From NCBI GenBank assembly GCA_030017935.1, contig JASEGF010000078.1, positions 1-8,911 on the forward strand: a stretch of DNA of 8,911 bases, written 5' to 3'. Shown here in pieces: positions 1-5,722 of the stretch. The notes beneath the pieces were generated by a model. The model was not told where the DNA came from. It saw nothing but the letters and a program-made list of their open reading frames with translations, and did no database searches. Origin of the DNA: Bacteroidales bacterium. Its GTDB lineage: Bacteria; Bacteroidota; Bacteroidia; Bacteroidales; DTU049. Position numbers and translations under genes: made by a program. Within the stretch, counting starts at the first letter, position 1. The number at the start of each line of letters is the position of its first letter.

Positions 1-158
1 ATCTGGTCTTTGAATCCAAAGTCCTTGCTTGCCTCAACCAAACTATATATTTGTATGGTAAGTTCTTTTGCTTTTTGCCATGCTATAATATCTTCAAACC
101 TCTTTACCTGCACCGTATCCACTATATTCTCACTACTATCTACTGTTTCTTCTTTCAT
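1..158 (-). CDS. Four-helix-bundle (S23/IVS-like) protein, 5' part only
   Basis: This is the N-terminal part of a gene that continues past the left edge; 52 codons are visible. The translation begins MKEETVDSSENIVDTVQVKR and continues FEDIIAWQKAKELTIQIYSL. The F-E-D-x-x-x-W-Q-K-A-x-E-L pattern, followed by a second amphipathic stretch and a -DFGFKDQ segment, is typical of the four-helix-bundle family first found in 23S rRNA intervening sequences (S23, TIGR02436). The family's molecular role is unclear; related folds are accessory proteins of diversity-generating retroelements, but no reverse transcriptase is visible here. I chose the ATG at 158-156. The frame stays open upstream to a GTG at 296, so a longer product containing a duplicated N-terminus is possible. 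It lies directly after the T9SS protein gene on the same strand. The family call is fairly sure; the start is not. Confidence 0.72.
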   Translation of the reverse strand, partial: MKEETVDSSENIVDTVQVKRFEDIIAWQKAKELTIQIYSLVEASKDFGFKDQ

Positions 159-287
159 ATTCAGTTTAGTAGTGAGTAGCGAGTATATAGGAATTAGTGG
201 ATAAATCATATCTTGCCATACTATCAAATCCTCAAAACTCTTTACCTGCCCCCTATCCACTATATTCTCGCTACTATCTACTGTTTC
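75..287 (-). repeat. Direct duplication of the four-helix-bundle N-terminal coding region
   Basis: Two copies lie 138 nt (46 codons) apart, at about 75-149 and 213-287. The best-matching part, 117-149 against 255-287, has one mismatch in 33 nt. Both copies are in the same minus-strand frame with no stop between them. The upstream copy reads GQVKSFEDLIVWQD and then diverges; the downstream copy reads VQVKRFEDIIAWQK and continues into the gene. The differences are mostly conservative, so the upstream copy looks like an old, decaying duplication of the gene start. Confidence 0.75.
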
Positions 288-292
288 ACCTT

Positions 293-817
293 TCACCTTT
301 TTACTATTTTAAATGTTTTTACTTCTTTGTTGTTTTGGATTACTCTTACAAAATACGTTGCAGGCACAAGATTGCTCATAACAATGCTTGTTTGGTTTCC
401 TGTGATTTTTTCGCTTTGTAAAAGTTTTCCCTGCATGTCGTACAGCTGGTACGATAAATTTGCAAAATCAAACTTATCAATGCTCAGCGTAAGATAATCG
501 GTTGTAGGGTTTGGGTAAGCCGAAACCGAAAGGGTTATGCCTTTGGCTTCTTCCAATCCTGTTACTTCCGATATTTCGAATGGTTGCTGCACGCCCTCTG
601 CTACCGAGCCGTTTGTACCGGTATAGGTTTGGTATGCAACCTGTCCAACGGAATAACTTGCCGAGCCTCCGCTGCCCGAAGCATTACTGCCTGTAGTGTT
701 AATGCTTTCTTGTGCTGATACAGTAGAAAGGGAAAAGGCAAAAGTTATAAGTGCTGCCACACCTATTACTTTTAACTTTCTCCTTTCAACTTTTAACTCT
801 TTTTGTTTGTGTCTCAT
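293..817 (-). CDS. Small secreted protein with T9SS type A C-terminal sorting domain
   Basis: The protein has 174 residues. A basic N-terminus (residues 1-17, rich in K/R/E) is followed by a hydrophobic stretch (about 18-35) ending in VSAQ, a plausible signal peptidase I site. Residues 37-87 form a Ser/Gly/Thr-rich segment ending QQPFEISEVTG. The C-terminal domain (about 97-174) has the sorting-signal hallmarks: a YPNPTTDYLTL motif, YQLYDMQGKLL, then LVPATYFVRV and a basic end, KTFKIVKR. Such domains direct periplasmic proteins through the type IX secretion machinery and are then removed or anchored. Little is left for a catalytic domain, so the mature protein is short and its function unknown. 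The ATG start is backed by a strong Shine-Dalgarno and a good upstream promoter. Its TGA stop overlaps the GTG at 296 that could begin the extended downstream frame. Confidence 0.88.
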   Translation of the reverse strand: MRHKQKELKVERRKLKVIGVAALITFAFSLSTVSAQESINTTGSNASGSGGSASYSVGQVAYQTYTGTNGSVAEGVQQPFEISEVTGLEEAKGITLSVSAYPNPTTDYLTLSIDKFDFANLSYQLYDMQGKLLQSEKITGNQTSIVMSNLVPATYFVRVIQNNKEVKTFKIVKR

Positions 818-821
818 TTTG

Positions 822-828
822 ACCTCCT
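822..828 (-). promoter_or_regulatory. Strong Shine-Dalgarno (AGGAGGT)
   Basis: On the minus strand AGGAGGT stands a few bases before the ATG at 817; the GGAGG core is 5 nt from the start codon. Bacteroidota genes usually lack such a sequence, and the other starts in this window have only AT-rich leaders. It supports the chosen start of the T9SS protein. Confidence 0.7.
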
Positions 829-903
829 TTTTTTAATTGTAAATACTAATTTTTTCTGTTTGTCTAAACACATTAGGTTTTTTCAATGGTGGTTAACTCG
901 TTT

Positions 904-916
904 ATACTCGCTACTC
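904..916 (+). repeat. 13-mer ATACTCGCTACTC, inverted copy of 174-186
   Basis: The 13-mer matches perfectly in inverted orientation at 174-186, so the two copies flank the T9SS protein gene. Looser relatives (ATTCTCGCTACTATC and similar) occur at about 127-140 and 265-279. It appears to be a degenerate low-complexity motif repeated around the four-helix-bundle and T9SS genes. No function is evident. Confidence 0.45.
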
Positions 917-981
917 CATTAGGCATTATTTCCAAATTTAAGATGTATAGACGTCATAAAGTTGCGTTATATTTTTATATA

Positions 982-1013
982 CAAAAGTAGAAATTATTTT
1001 ATAAATCATCAAA
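982..1013 (-). promoter_or_regulatory. Bacteroidota-type promoter for the T9SS protein gene
   Basis: Minus strand: TTTG at 1013-1010, a 20-nt spacer, then TACTTTTG at 989-982. This matches the Bacteroidota primary-sigma consensus (TTTG, 17-23 nt, TAnnTTTG). Transcription would start near 975, giving a leader of about 158 nt that ends in the Shine-Dalgarno. This is a pattern match only, with no mapped start. Confidence 0.55.
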
Positions 1014-1112
1014 TTGAGATTTATTTATGTGGGGATTATATCATTTTTTGAATAAAATCTCCTATTAAACATTAAATGAACTGGACAAATATATAACTTT
1101 TTTTTCATTTTG

Positions 1113-1146
1113 CCTAATTTTAAAAAAAATTTTTTTATAAATTAGG
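1113..1146 (+). repeat. 34-bp imperfect palindrome, possible operator
   Basis: The arms are CCTAATTT at 1113-1120 and AAATTAGG at 1139-1146, extended inward by an A-run facing a T-run; 15 of 17 pairs match. A third near-copy of the half-site (TCTAATTT) lies at 1174-1181. The right arm covers the likely -33 region of the SIMPL gene promoter, so binding of a regulator here is plausible. The A/T run could equally be a curved or flexible tract. Confidence 0.4.
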
Positions 1147-1173
1147 TTATTATATAAAAGATATTTAATTTTG
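1142..1173 (+). promoter_or_regulatory. Probable promoter of the SIMPL-domain gene
   Basis: TAATTTTG at 1166-1173 fits the Bacteroidota -7 box TAnnTTTG. The -33 position carries TTAG (1142-1145), one mismatch from TTTG, with a 20-nt spacer. A start near 1180 would leave a short leader of about 16 nt before the ATG at 1196. The 818-1195 gap between the divergent genes holds this promoter, the opposite-strand promoter and the palindrome; I see no further gene there. Confidence 0.45.
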
Positions 1174-1195
1174 TCTAATTTAAAAATAATTATTT

Positions 1196-1936
1196 ATGAA
1201 AACTAAAATCATCAAATCAATAATATTTGCTTTAGCAATAATTATCTCTGCAGGTATACTAGGTAATGCATATAAAAGTAGAGTAAAAAATATAAGTACT
1301 GTAGAGGTGAAAGGTAAGGCAGATAAGGAAATTCATAGTGATATTGCTAGATGGGATTTAATGTTTAGTGTAAATAGTCCTGATTTAAAAGCAGCTTATG
1401 AAAAAACGCAAGCTAATACTGATATAGTATTAAATTTTTTAAAACAAAATGGATTAGATGATAATGAAATTCGAGTATCAGGTATAGATATTAATAAAAC
1501 ATACGAGAATGTTAAAGTGCAAGTAGGAGATGATTATGAATATAAAAACAAATTTACAGGATATAGGTTATTGAGGAGTTTTTATATAGAAACAAAAAAA
1601 TTAGATACAATAAATAAACTTGTAAGTGAAATAAGCACATTAATCGCACAAGATATTGAAATCATCTCACCAAATCCAGAATATTATTATTCTAAACTCG
1701 ATAGTGTAAAGCATGATTTGATTGAAAAAGCTTCTCAAGATGCCATAGAGAGAGCTAAAAAAATTGCAAAATCTAATAATCAAAAAATTGGTAAAATAAA
1801 ATCTGCTTATATTGCACCTTTTCAAGTTACTGGCATTTATTCTAATGAAGACTATACATGGGGTGGTGTATTGAATACTTCAGATATAATAAAAAATTGC
1901 TCCGTTACAGTAACGATGGAAGTGGAAATAAAATAA
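1196..1936 (+). CDS. SIMPL-domain (DUF541) protein, membrane-anchored
   Basis: The protein has 246 residues. Residues 1-24 form a K-rich start and a hydrophobic segment (IIFALAIIISAGIL), a signal anchor or uncleaved signal. From about 34 on it looks like a SIMPL/DUF541 domain: STVEVKGKADKEIHSDIARW near the start, alternating helices and strands, ERAKKIAKSNNQKIGKI at 185-201, and a C-terminal strand ending SVTVTMEVEIK. SIMPL proteins are periplasmic or surface-exposed; E. coli YggE is linked to oxidative stress and BP26 of Brucella forms oligomeric channel-like assemblies, but no enzymatic activity is established for the family. It is the only plus-strand gene recognised here and stands alone, with its own promoter and a palindrome upstream. 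The ATG is the only sensible start. Confidence 0.85.
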   Translation: MKTKIIKSIIFALAIIISAGILGNAYKSRVKNISTVEVKGKADKEIHSDIARWDLMFSVNSPDLKAAYEKTQANTDIVLNFLKQNGLDDNEIRVSGIDINKTYENVKVQVGDDYEYKNKFTGYRLLRSFYIETKKLDTINKLVSEISTLIAQDIEIISPNPEYYYSKLDSVKHDLIEKASQDAIERAKKIAKSNNQKIGKIKSAYIAPFQVTGIYSNEDYTWGGVLNTSDIIKNCSVTVTMEVEIK

Positions 1937-1971
1937 TTTGATATATTTTGTGTCAAGGTTTGGTTATTCGT

Positions 1972-2015
1972 TAATATTCATAGCACACGGTTTAAACCGT
2001 GTGCTATGAATATTA
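1972..2015. repeat. REP-like palindrome, copy A
   Basis: This is a perfect 44-nt palindrome with 22-bp arms centred on GGTTTAAACC. TTATTCG, part of the family's conserved left flank, precedes it. The right flank, with GTTACAAATATA, resembles that of copy C. It lies between the convergent SIMPL gene and the unknown membrane protein gene. No T-run follows on either strand, so a standard intrinsic terminator is unlikely. Confidence 0.85.
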
Positions 2016-2100
2016 TTATGTTACAAATATAAAATTTTGTTGAATGAATGGGGCATGATATAACCTTTTTTAATCGGTGAAACGTTTTTATTATTCGTTA

Positions 2101-2140
2101 ATAATCATAGCACACGGTTTAAACCGTGTGCTATGATTAT
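2101..2140. repeat. REP-like palindrome, copy B
   Basis: This is a perfect 40-nt palindrome with 20-bp arms and the same core as copy A, but with ATCATAG where copy A has TTCATAG. The left flank again contains TTATTCGTTA. It lies 86 nt after copy A and just past the stop of the 2174-2923 gene. The longer left flank (TGAAACG...) is shared with copy D. Confidence 0.85.
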
Positions 2141-2173
2141 GCAATAATATTTTGTCGATGGTTTTAACCATTT

Positions 2174-2923
2174 TCAATAATTTTTATTTCTTCTTAGGCC
2201 AAACTTGGCCAATTTAGCGGTTATTTTTTTCTTGTTCTTATAAAACCATTTTACCGTCAGCTCTGCCAAACCCCCACCAATAATTCCTATTAAAATACTT
2301 ATTAAGATTGTTTTTAAATCCATTTTTGCAACAACAGCACTATAACCAGCACCAGCAATGTCTGATGCTGCACCTACTGGTAATGCTTTTGTGCTTTTTT
2401 GCATATCTCCAAAAGCATCTGTGTTTTCCTCATAGCTTATCAAACCGTCATGATTATCTTTAGCCTTTTGCCCAATTAAATTCAAGCTATTAAACTCTAA
2501 ATTATCAATTATTCCCGGTTTATGTGCTTGTTTGATTGATGCAAAGTATAAACCTTTAGATTCCTCTGAAACTAAAAGTTCATTATATAAGTCGGGTTTA
2601 TACAATAATATTTTATGGTCTTCTAATGATTTAATAAGAGTATTTTTTTCGTCAATACCAATATCTAATTCCATAGCAAAATTAATATAGAAACGAGTGA
2701 TGTAATCAATCCCATCACTTAATGTTGTAATGTCAGGATTTATATCAAATTCATTTTTAAAATTACTTAAAAAATCATTGTGAATTTTGCCATACTTTTC
2801 ATATGATTCAAAACTCATTTTTTTAAGATTAGAATTTATTACTTCATCTGTCTTTTGGCAAAAAATAATTGCAATAATAACGATAACTACTATACCTAAT
2901 AAACTAAAAATTATTTTTTTCAT
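2174..2923 (-). CDS. Unknown protein with two membrane segments
   Basis: I do not recognise a family for this 249-residue protein. Residues 4-21 are strongly hydrophobic (IIFSLLGIVVIVIIAIIF), forming an N-terminal membrane anchor; Cys22 follows, but the preceding residues do not fit a lipobox. Residues 23-180 are a charged, mainly helical-looking middle. The segment 183-199 (VGAASDIAGAGYSAVVA) is rich in Ala/Gly. A second hydrophobic segment (about 205-222) contains the glycine run IIGGGLAEL, and the tail 228-249 is very basic. The simplest topology is a membrane hairpin with both ends inside and the middle outside. It follows palindrome C and the R2a promoter and stands alone on its strand. 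It could be an accessory envelope protein; no function is proposed. Confidence 0.7.
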   Translation of the reverse strand: MKKIIFSLLGIVVIVIIAIIFCQKTDEVINSNLKKMSFESYEKYGKIHNDFLSNFKNEFDINPDITTLSDGIDYITRFYINFAMELDIGIDEKNTLIKSLEDHKILLYKPDLYNELLVSEESKGLYFASIKQAHKPGIIDNLEFNSLNLIGQKAKDNHDGLISYEENTDAFGDMQKSTKALPVGAASDIAGAGYSAVVAKMDLKTILISILIGIIGGGLAELTVKWFYKNKKKITAKLAKFGLRRNKNY

Positions 2924-2972
2924 TTTTTTAAAATTTTTGTGGGTTAATAAATTCTTAGTTTTTATTATTCGT

Positions 2973-3016
2973 TAATATTCATAGCACACGGTTTAACCCG
3001 TGTGCTATGAATATTA
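2973..3016. repeat. REP-like palindrome, copy C
   Basis: This is a 44-nt palindrome identical to copy A except for one base near the centre (GGTTTAACCC), which leaves one mismatched pair. The left flank is TTATTCG. It sits immediately downstream of the predicted start site of the minus-strand promoter at 3025-3055, so the leader of the 2174-2923 gene would begin with this hairpin. Confidence 0.85.
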
Positions 3017-3021
3017 TTTTG

Positions 3022-3165
3022 TTACAAATATACAATTTTATTTTTAATATGCAAATATTTTATTTAAAAATTTCAGGTTTCCTTTTGTGAGAGGAAGGTT
3101 TTATAATTGCACATAAAATATTGTGGCTTTACGTTGTTTTAATTGCATATAGCCTTTGTTAGGGG
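3022..3165 (-). repeat. R2 intergenic repeat, full copy a
   Basis: This aligns along its whole length with 5712-5860. The two copies share a perfect 21-nt block (3099-3119) that can fold with TTTTAT/ATAAAA arms. An 18-nt block (3063-3080) is identical to 7426-7443 in copy c. On the minus strand the element begins CCCTAACAAAGGC, in which TAA is the stop of the GT39 gene. It then has a partial GGCT/AGCC stem and a TTCCT/AGGAA hairpin, and ends with the promoter at 3025-3055. The last residues of GT39 are thus encoded in or at the edge of the repeat. Confidence 0.75.
3025..3055 (-). promoter_or_regulatory. Bacteroidota-type promoter inside repeat R2a
   Basis: Minus strand: TTTG at 3055-3052, a 19-nt spacer, then TATATTTG at 3032-3025. 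This fully matches the Bacteroidota consensus. The predicted start, about 3018-3020, would drive the 2174-2923 gene with a leader of roughly 95 nt that includes palindrome C. Confidence 0.55.
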
Positions 3166-4652
3166 CTGTTAAGTTTTTTAATCGTAATTCCTTTAATTGT
3201 TTTGAAATCATCAGGTAAATTCCCATCATCATTAATTATTATTGTATATCCGTCTGCTATCAAGTCAGTGATTATATTTTTGTCAGGAATATACGGATAA
3301 ACTGTTAAGTTAGTGTAAAACATTGCTTCAATAGGCTTATCATAATTAAACAATACTCCTTTAGCAATTTCTTTGTCATTTAGTTTTCGAAGTTCAATTA
3401 CCCAATCTGGATTTCTATTGTTCTGCTCAAATGGTTTTACTCTTTCAATCATATAGCGAACAGGTAAAGCTATGAGTAAAAACAAAACCAAATTGAAAAG
3501 CCATTTAGGTTTGTGCTTATTTTTGTAATCATTGAGCATATAGAAAAATTCAGCAGTCATTAGAAATAAAGCAGGTGAAATGAAAAGAATGTATGCTTGC
3601 ATTTTTGTTTTTGCAATTGAAAAAAATATAAGCGGAATTACAGCCCAAATTGAAACTGCTAATCGCTTCTTATCATGAAGATTCTTGAATGACTTCCATA
3701 GAAACCAAATTAATGGCAGATAAATCAACTCTCCATAATTTATTCTAATTCTGTCGATATAATAATAAAAGGGGCCTGTTCTTTCATCAAGAACTTCAGT
3801 GAAGTGTTTGAAATTAAAACTTGCTTCCCACGATGCCTCTGCAGGAAATTCTTTGAAAATGTAAAGTTGCCAGGGAAGAAAAATAAAAATGCTGGTTGTC
3901 AGTAAAATGATGAATTGTAAAAAAATTTCTTTTGGCTTAAATTTCTCTGAGTCCAATACAATCAAAAGCCAGATTGGTAAAACAATTAATGCTGGTAGCC
4001 ATTTGGATAAAATTGCAGCACCCATGCTAACTCCAGCAAGAATATTGAAAATGGTTTTTCGTTTCTGGGCGAATAAAATACTAAACACAACCGCTAACTC
4101 AATGAAGAACAAAAAGAAAATATCAATGTGGTCTGTTGCTACTCTGCCAGCAGTTAATTCTATTATCAATCCGTTGATGGAAAAGAAGAAAGCTGTCAGA
4201 TAGCCGATTTTTTTATTGAAGAAATAACTACCGATAAAAAATGAAAGCCAAATTCCGATTGTTGTTAGAATGATTGAAGGAAGTCGTAATGCAATTTCAT
4301 TTACTCCAAAAATCCACATACTTGCAGCCATTGTCCAAAGCGGTAATGGTTGTTTATGAACCCAAATGTGATTTCCTGTCCAGTTCTTGTAATCGTAAGG
4401 TAAAATCGGATTGTCGTAAAGTGTCGGTTTTAAAGGATGATTAATAAGATTTTTAGCAACAAGAGCATGATAACGTTCATCCCAAGGGTGTAGAAAAAAG
4501 TCAGAGGAAGTGTAGATGCGAAGTGCAAGTCCACAAATCATTAGTAGAAGAACAGCAATTTTAAAGTTGTGCTTCGAATAATGTCGCCAAGAGAAATAAT
4601 ATCCTATTGCACATAAAATGATTGTCGGTATAGAGTATAGTAAGTCGTTCAT
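3159..4652 (-). CDS. ArnT/PMT-like membrane glycosyltransferase (GT39 fold)
   Basis: The protein has 497 residues from the ATG at 4652; an in-frame TTG at 4676 would add eight. It is a polytopic membrane protein with about ten or more hydrophobic segments (for example 8-20, 32-46, 126-142, 180-195, 243-262, 309-319, 334-346, 384-398). The first outside loop has the family's acidic motif, FFLHPWDERYH (D58, E59), and later HKQPLPLW (99-106), as in ArnT-type lipid-linked sugar transferases; RVATDHIDIFFLFF (170-183) is a second conserved spot. Such enzymes move a sugar from a polyprenyl-phosphate donor to lipid A, protein or another envelope acceptor. The C-terminal 100 residues are a soluble outside domain. 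It is probably last in an operon with the outer-membrane protein and a small ORF. Donor and acceptor cannot be read from the sequence. Confidence 0.85.
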   Translation of the reverse strand: MNDLLYSIPTIILCAIGYYFSWRHYSKHNFKIAVLLLMICGLALRIYTSSDFFLHPWDERYHALVAKNLINHPLKPTLYDNPILPYDYKNWTGNHIWVHKQPLPLWTMAASMWIFGVNEIALRLPSIILTTIGIWLSFFIGSYFFNKKIGYLTAFFFSINGLIIELTAGRVATDHIDIFFLFFIELAVVFSILFAQKRKTIFNILAGVSMGAAILSKWLPALIVLPIWLLIVLDSEKFKPKEIFLQFIILLTTSIFIFLPWQLYIFKEFPAEASWEASFNFKHFTEVLDERTGPFYYYIDRIRINYGELIYLPLIWFLWKSFKNLHDKKRLAVSIWAVIPLIFFSIAKTKMQAYILFISPALFLMTAEFFYMLNDYKNKHKPKWLFNLVLFLLIALPVRYMIERVKPFEQNNRNPDWVIELRKLNDKEIAKGVLFNYDKPIEAMFYTNLTVYPYIPDKNIITDLIADGYTIIINDDGNLPDDFKTIKGITIKKLNSP

Positions 4653-4662
4653 TTTGTTCGTT

Positions 4663-4806
4663 TTAATTGACGCCAATGGTTTGACGATATGTTTTTTTGA
4701 TGATTTCGGAGAATGTAATTTTCAAGTTACGATAAAGTTTATTAAAAGTAATGCCTTTCAAATTAGCATTTTTTACCCTCTTGATTTTAGCTTTTGTTAT
4801 TAGCAT
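4663..4806 (-). CDS. Possible 47-residue basic small protein
   Basis: An ATG at 4806 opens a frame of 47 codons that begins MLITKAKIKRVKNANLKGIT and ends TYRQTIGVN. It starts 6 nt after the outer-membrane protein stop and ends 10 nt before the GT39 ATG, filling the gap almost exactly. The product would be strongly basic (many K/R, one E, no D) with no clear membrane segment. I know no family for it. The near-perfect operon fit argues for a gene. Against it are the short length, the lack of a clear ribosome site, and a partly repeated AAAAATGCTAAT motif (near 4809-4798 and 4772-4761) that suggests non-coding origin. Confidence 0.4.
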   Translation of the reverse strand: MLITKAKIKRVKNANLKGITFNKLYRNLKITFSEIIKKTYRQTIGVN

Positions 4807-4812
4807 TTTTCA

Positions 4813-5661
4813 TTATTTTTTCTTTCCTTTCTTTAAACTAACCGAAAACAGTAGGCCAAGGTAATTTCCTGATAAATTGTAGTATCCTCTAGTGTCTGGA
4901 GATGTGAGTAGGTTTGCAAACTGGTATTCTCCTGACATGGTATTCTGGAAGTTCATTACATAAATCAGGTTTGTTTTAAGTAGTACTTTATCCATAGCAT
5001 AAGAAAAGCCACTTCCTAAAATAAAACTACCTTGAATAGAATTTTCAGGACTTTCAAGTTTTAGGCCAAATACCTCCCTTGTTTCTGATAGATCTTGACT
5101 TGTTATTGCATAAGTCATTTCAGCATCACCTGACGGGAAATACATTGCTTTAAATCCTGTCAAAAAAGAAATAAACGTTCTATTTCCTAACTGTATATTT
5201 AGTCGCAATAATAATGGGAATGAAAATGATAAAATTGAATACATTTTAACATGATCAGTGTAATCTCCACCAAAGTAATCATATATATCTATTTCTTTTA
5301 GAGTAAATTGCACATTATAGACAGGTTCAATTGCACAATAAAGTCCTGTTATGAAGGACCATTTAGCATCTGGATGAAAGTCATATACAAAACCAGCATT
5401 AAAGCCTAATATTGGTTTGTTCTTAAAAGTATAATTGCCGAATTGGGGTGTTAAGGTAGCCCTGTTATAAAGAACCGGCCCAGCAACAAATTCCCATTTA
5501 CGGTATTCATTTAGTTCAGGGTACTCTGCTCTCTGTTGTGCTTGGGTAATTAGAGGGAAAACAATGGTGAGGATACCCCCCACTATTGTTTTAATGCTTA
5601 ATGAAAACCTTCCCATAAAGTGGTTGACTTTAACGGTCTTGGTTTTGTTTAAATTGCCCAT
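4813..5661 (-). CDS. Outer-membrane beta-barrel (porin/PorT-like) protein
   Basis: The protein has 282 residues from the ATG at 5661. A second ATG at 5616 (Met16) gives a more typical signal peptide: MGRFSLSIKTIVGGILTIVF, then PLITQAQQ, with cleavage after the AQA-like site near residue 42. The mature part shows alternating hydrophobic beta strands with aromatic girdles and short turns, as in Bacteroidota outer-membrane beta-barrel proteins (for example FVAGPVLYN, GFNAGFVYDF, WSFITGLYC, ILSFSFPLLLRLNIQLG, GSFILGSGFSYAMD, YLGLLFSVSL). About eight to ten strands can be counted by eye. The end, SVSLKKGKKK, carries a basic tail after the last strand, which is unusual because many barrels end in an aromatic residue. 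It leads the group with the small ORF and GT39, so a role in the envelope is likely; its ligand is unknown. Confidence 0.75.
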   Translation of the reverse strand: MGNLNKTKTVKVNHFMGRFSLSIKTIVGGILTIVFPLITQAQQRAEYPELNEYRKWEFVAGPVLYNRATLTPQFGNYTFKNKPILGFNAGFVYDFHPDAKWSFITGLYCAIEPVYNVQFTLKEIDIYDYFGGDYTDHVKMYSILSFSFPLLLRLNIQLGNRTFISFLTGFKAMYFPSGDAEMTYAITSQDLSETREVFGLKLESPENSIQGSFILGSGFSYAMDKVLLKTNLIYVMNFQNTMSGEYQFANLLTSPDTRGYYNLSGNYLGLLFSVSLKKGKKK

Positions 5662-5679
5662 AACGTCTTATTTATGTAA

Positions 5680-5722
5680 CAAATATACAATATTCTTATA
5701 TACCAACTTTTCTACAAATATA
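5680..5722 (-). promoter_or_regulatory. Two TATATTTG boxes upstream of the outer-membrane protein
   Basis: TATATTTG occurs on the minus strand at 5722-5715 (inside R2b) and at 5687-5680. Each fits the Bacteroidota -7 box. The nearer one has TTG at 5706-5704 with a 16-nt spacer, slightly short; the farther one has no good -33. Starts near 5708 or 5673 would give leaders of about 47 or 12 nt to the ATG at 5661. Confidence 0.4.

Noticed and set aside
933..940. Second TAnnTTTG box (TAAATTTG) for the T9SS protein gene
   Set aside because: It fits the -7 pattern but the upstream TTTA is one mismatch off and only 16 nt away; the box at 982-1013 is much better.
1972..2140. Palindromes A and B as a bidirectional intrinsic terminator for the convergent genes
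   Set aside because: The stems are long and stable but no T-run follows on either strand, and copies also occur in a leader region (copy C), so a repeat family explains them better.
3889..4203. Plus-strand frame of 104 codons inside the GT39 gene
   Set aside because: It is opposite a well-supported membrane glycosyltransferase and its translation shows no domain; it is a shadow frame.
4653..4676. TTG start giving GT39 eight extra residues
   Set aside because: The ATG at 4652 is close, gives a normal family start, and the extra residues add no recognisable signal; it would also overlap the possible small gene's end.
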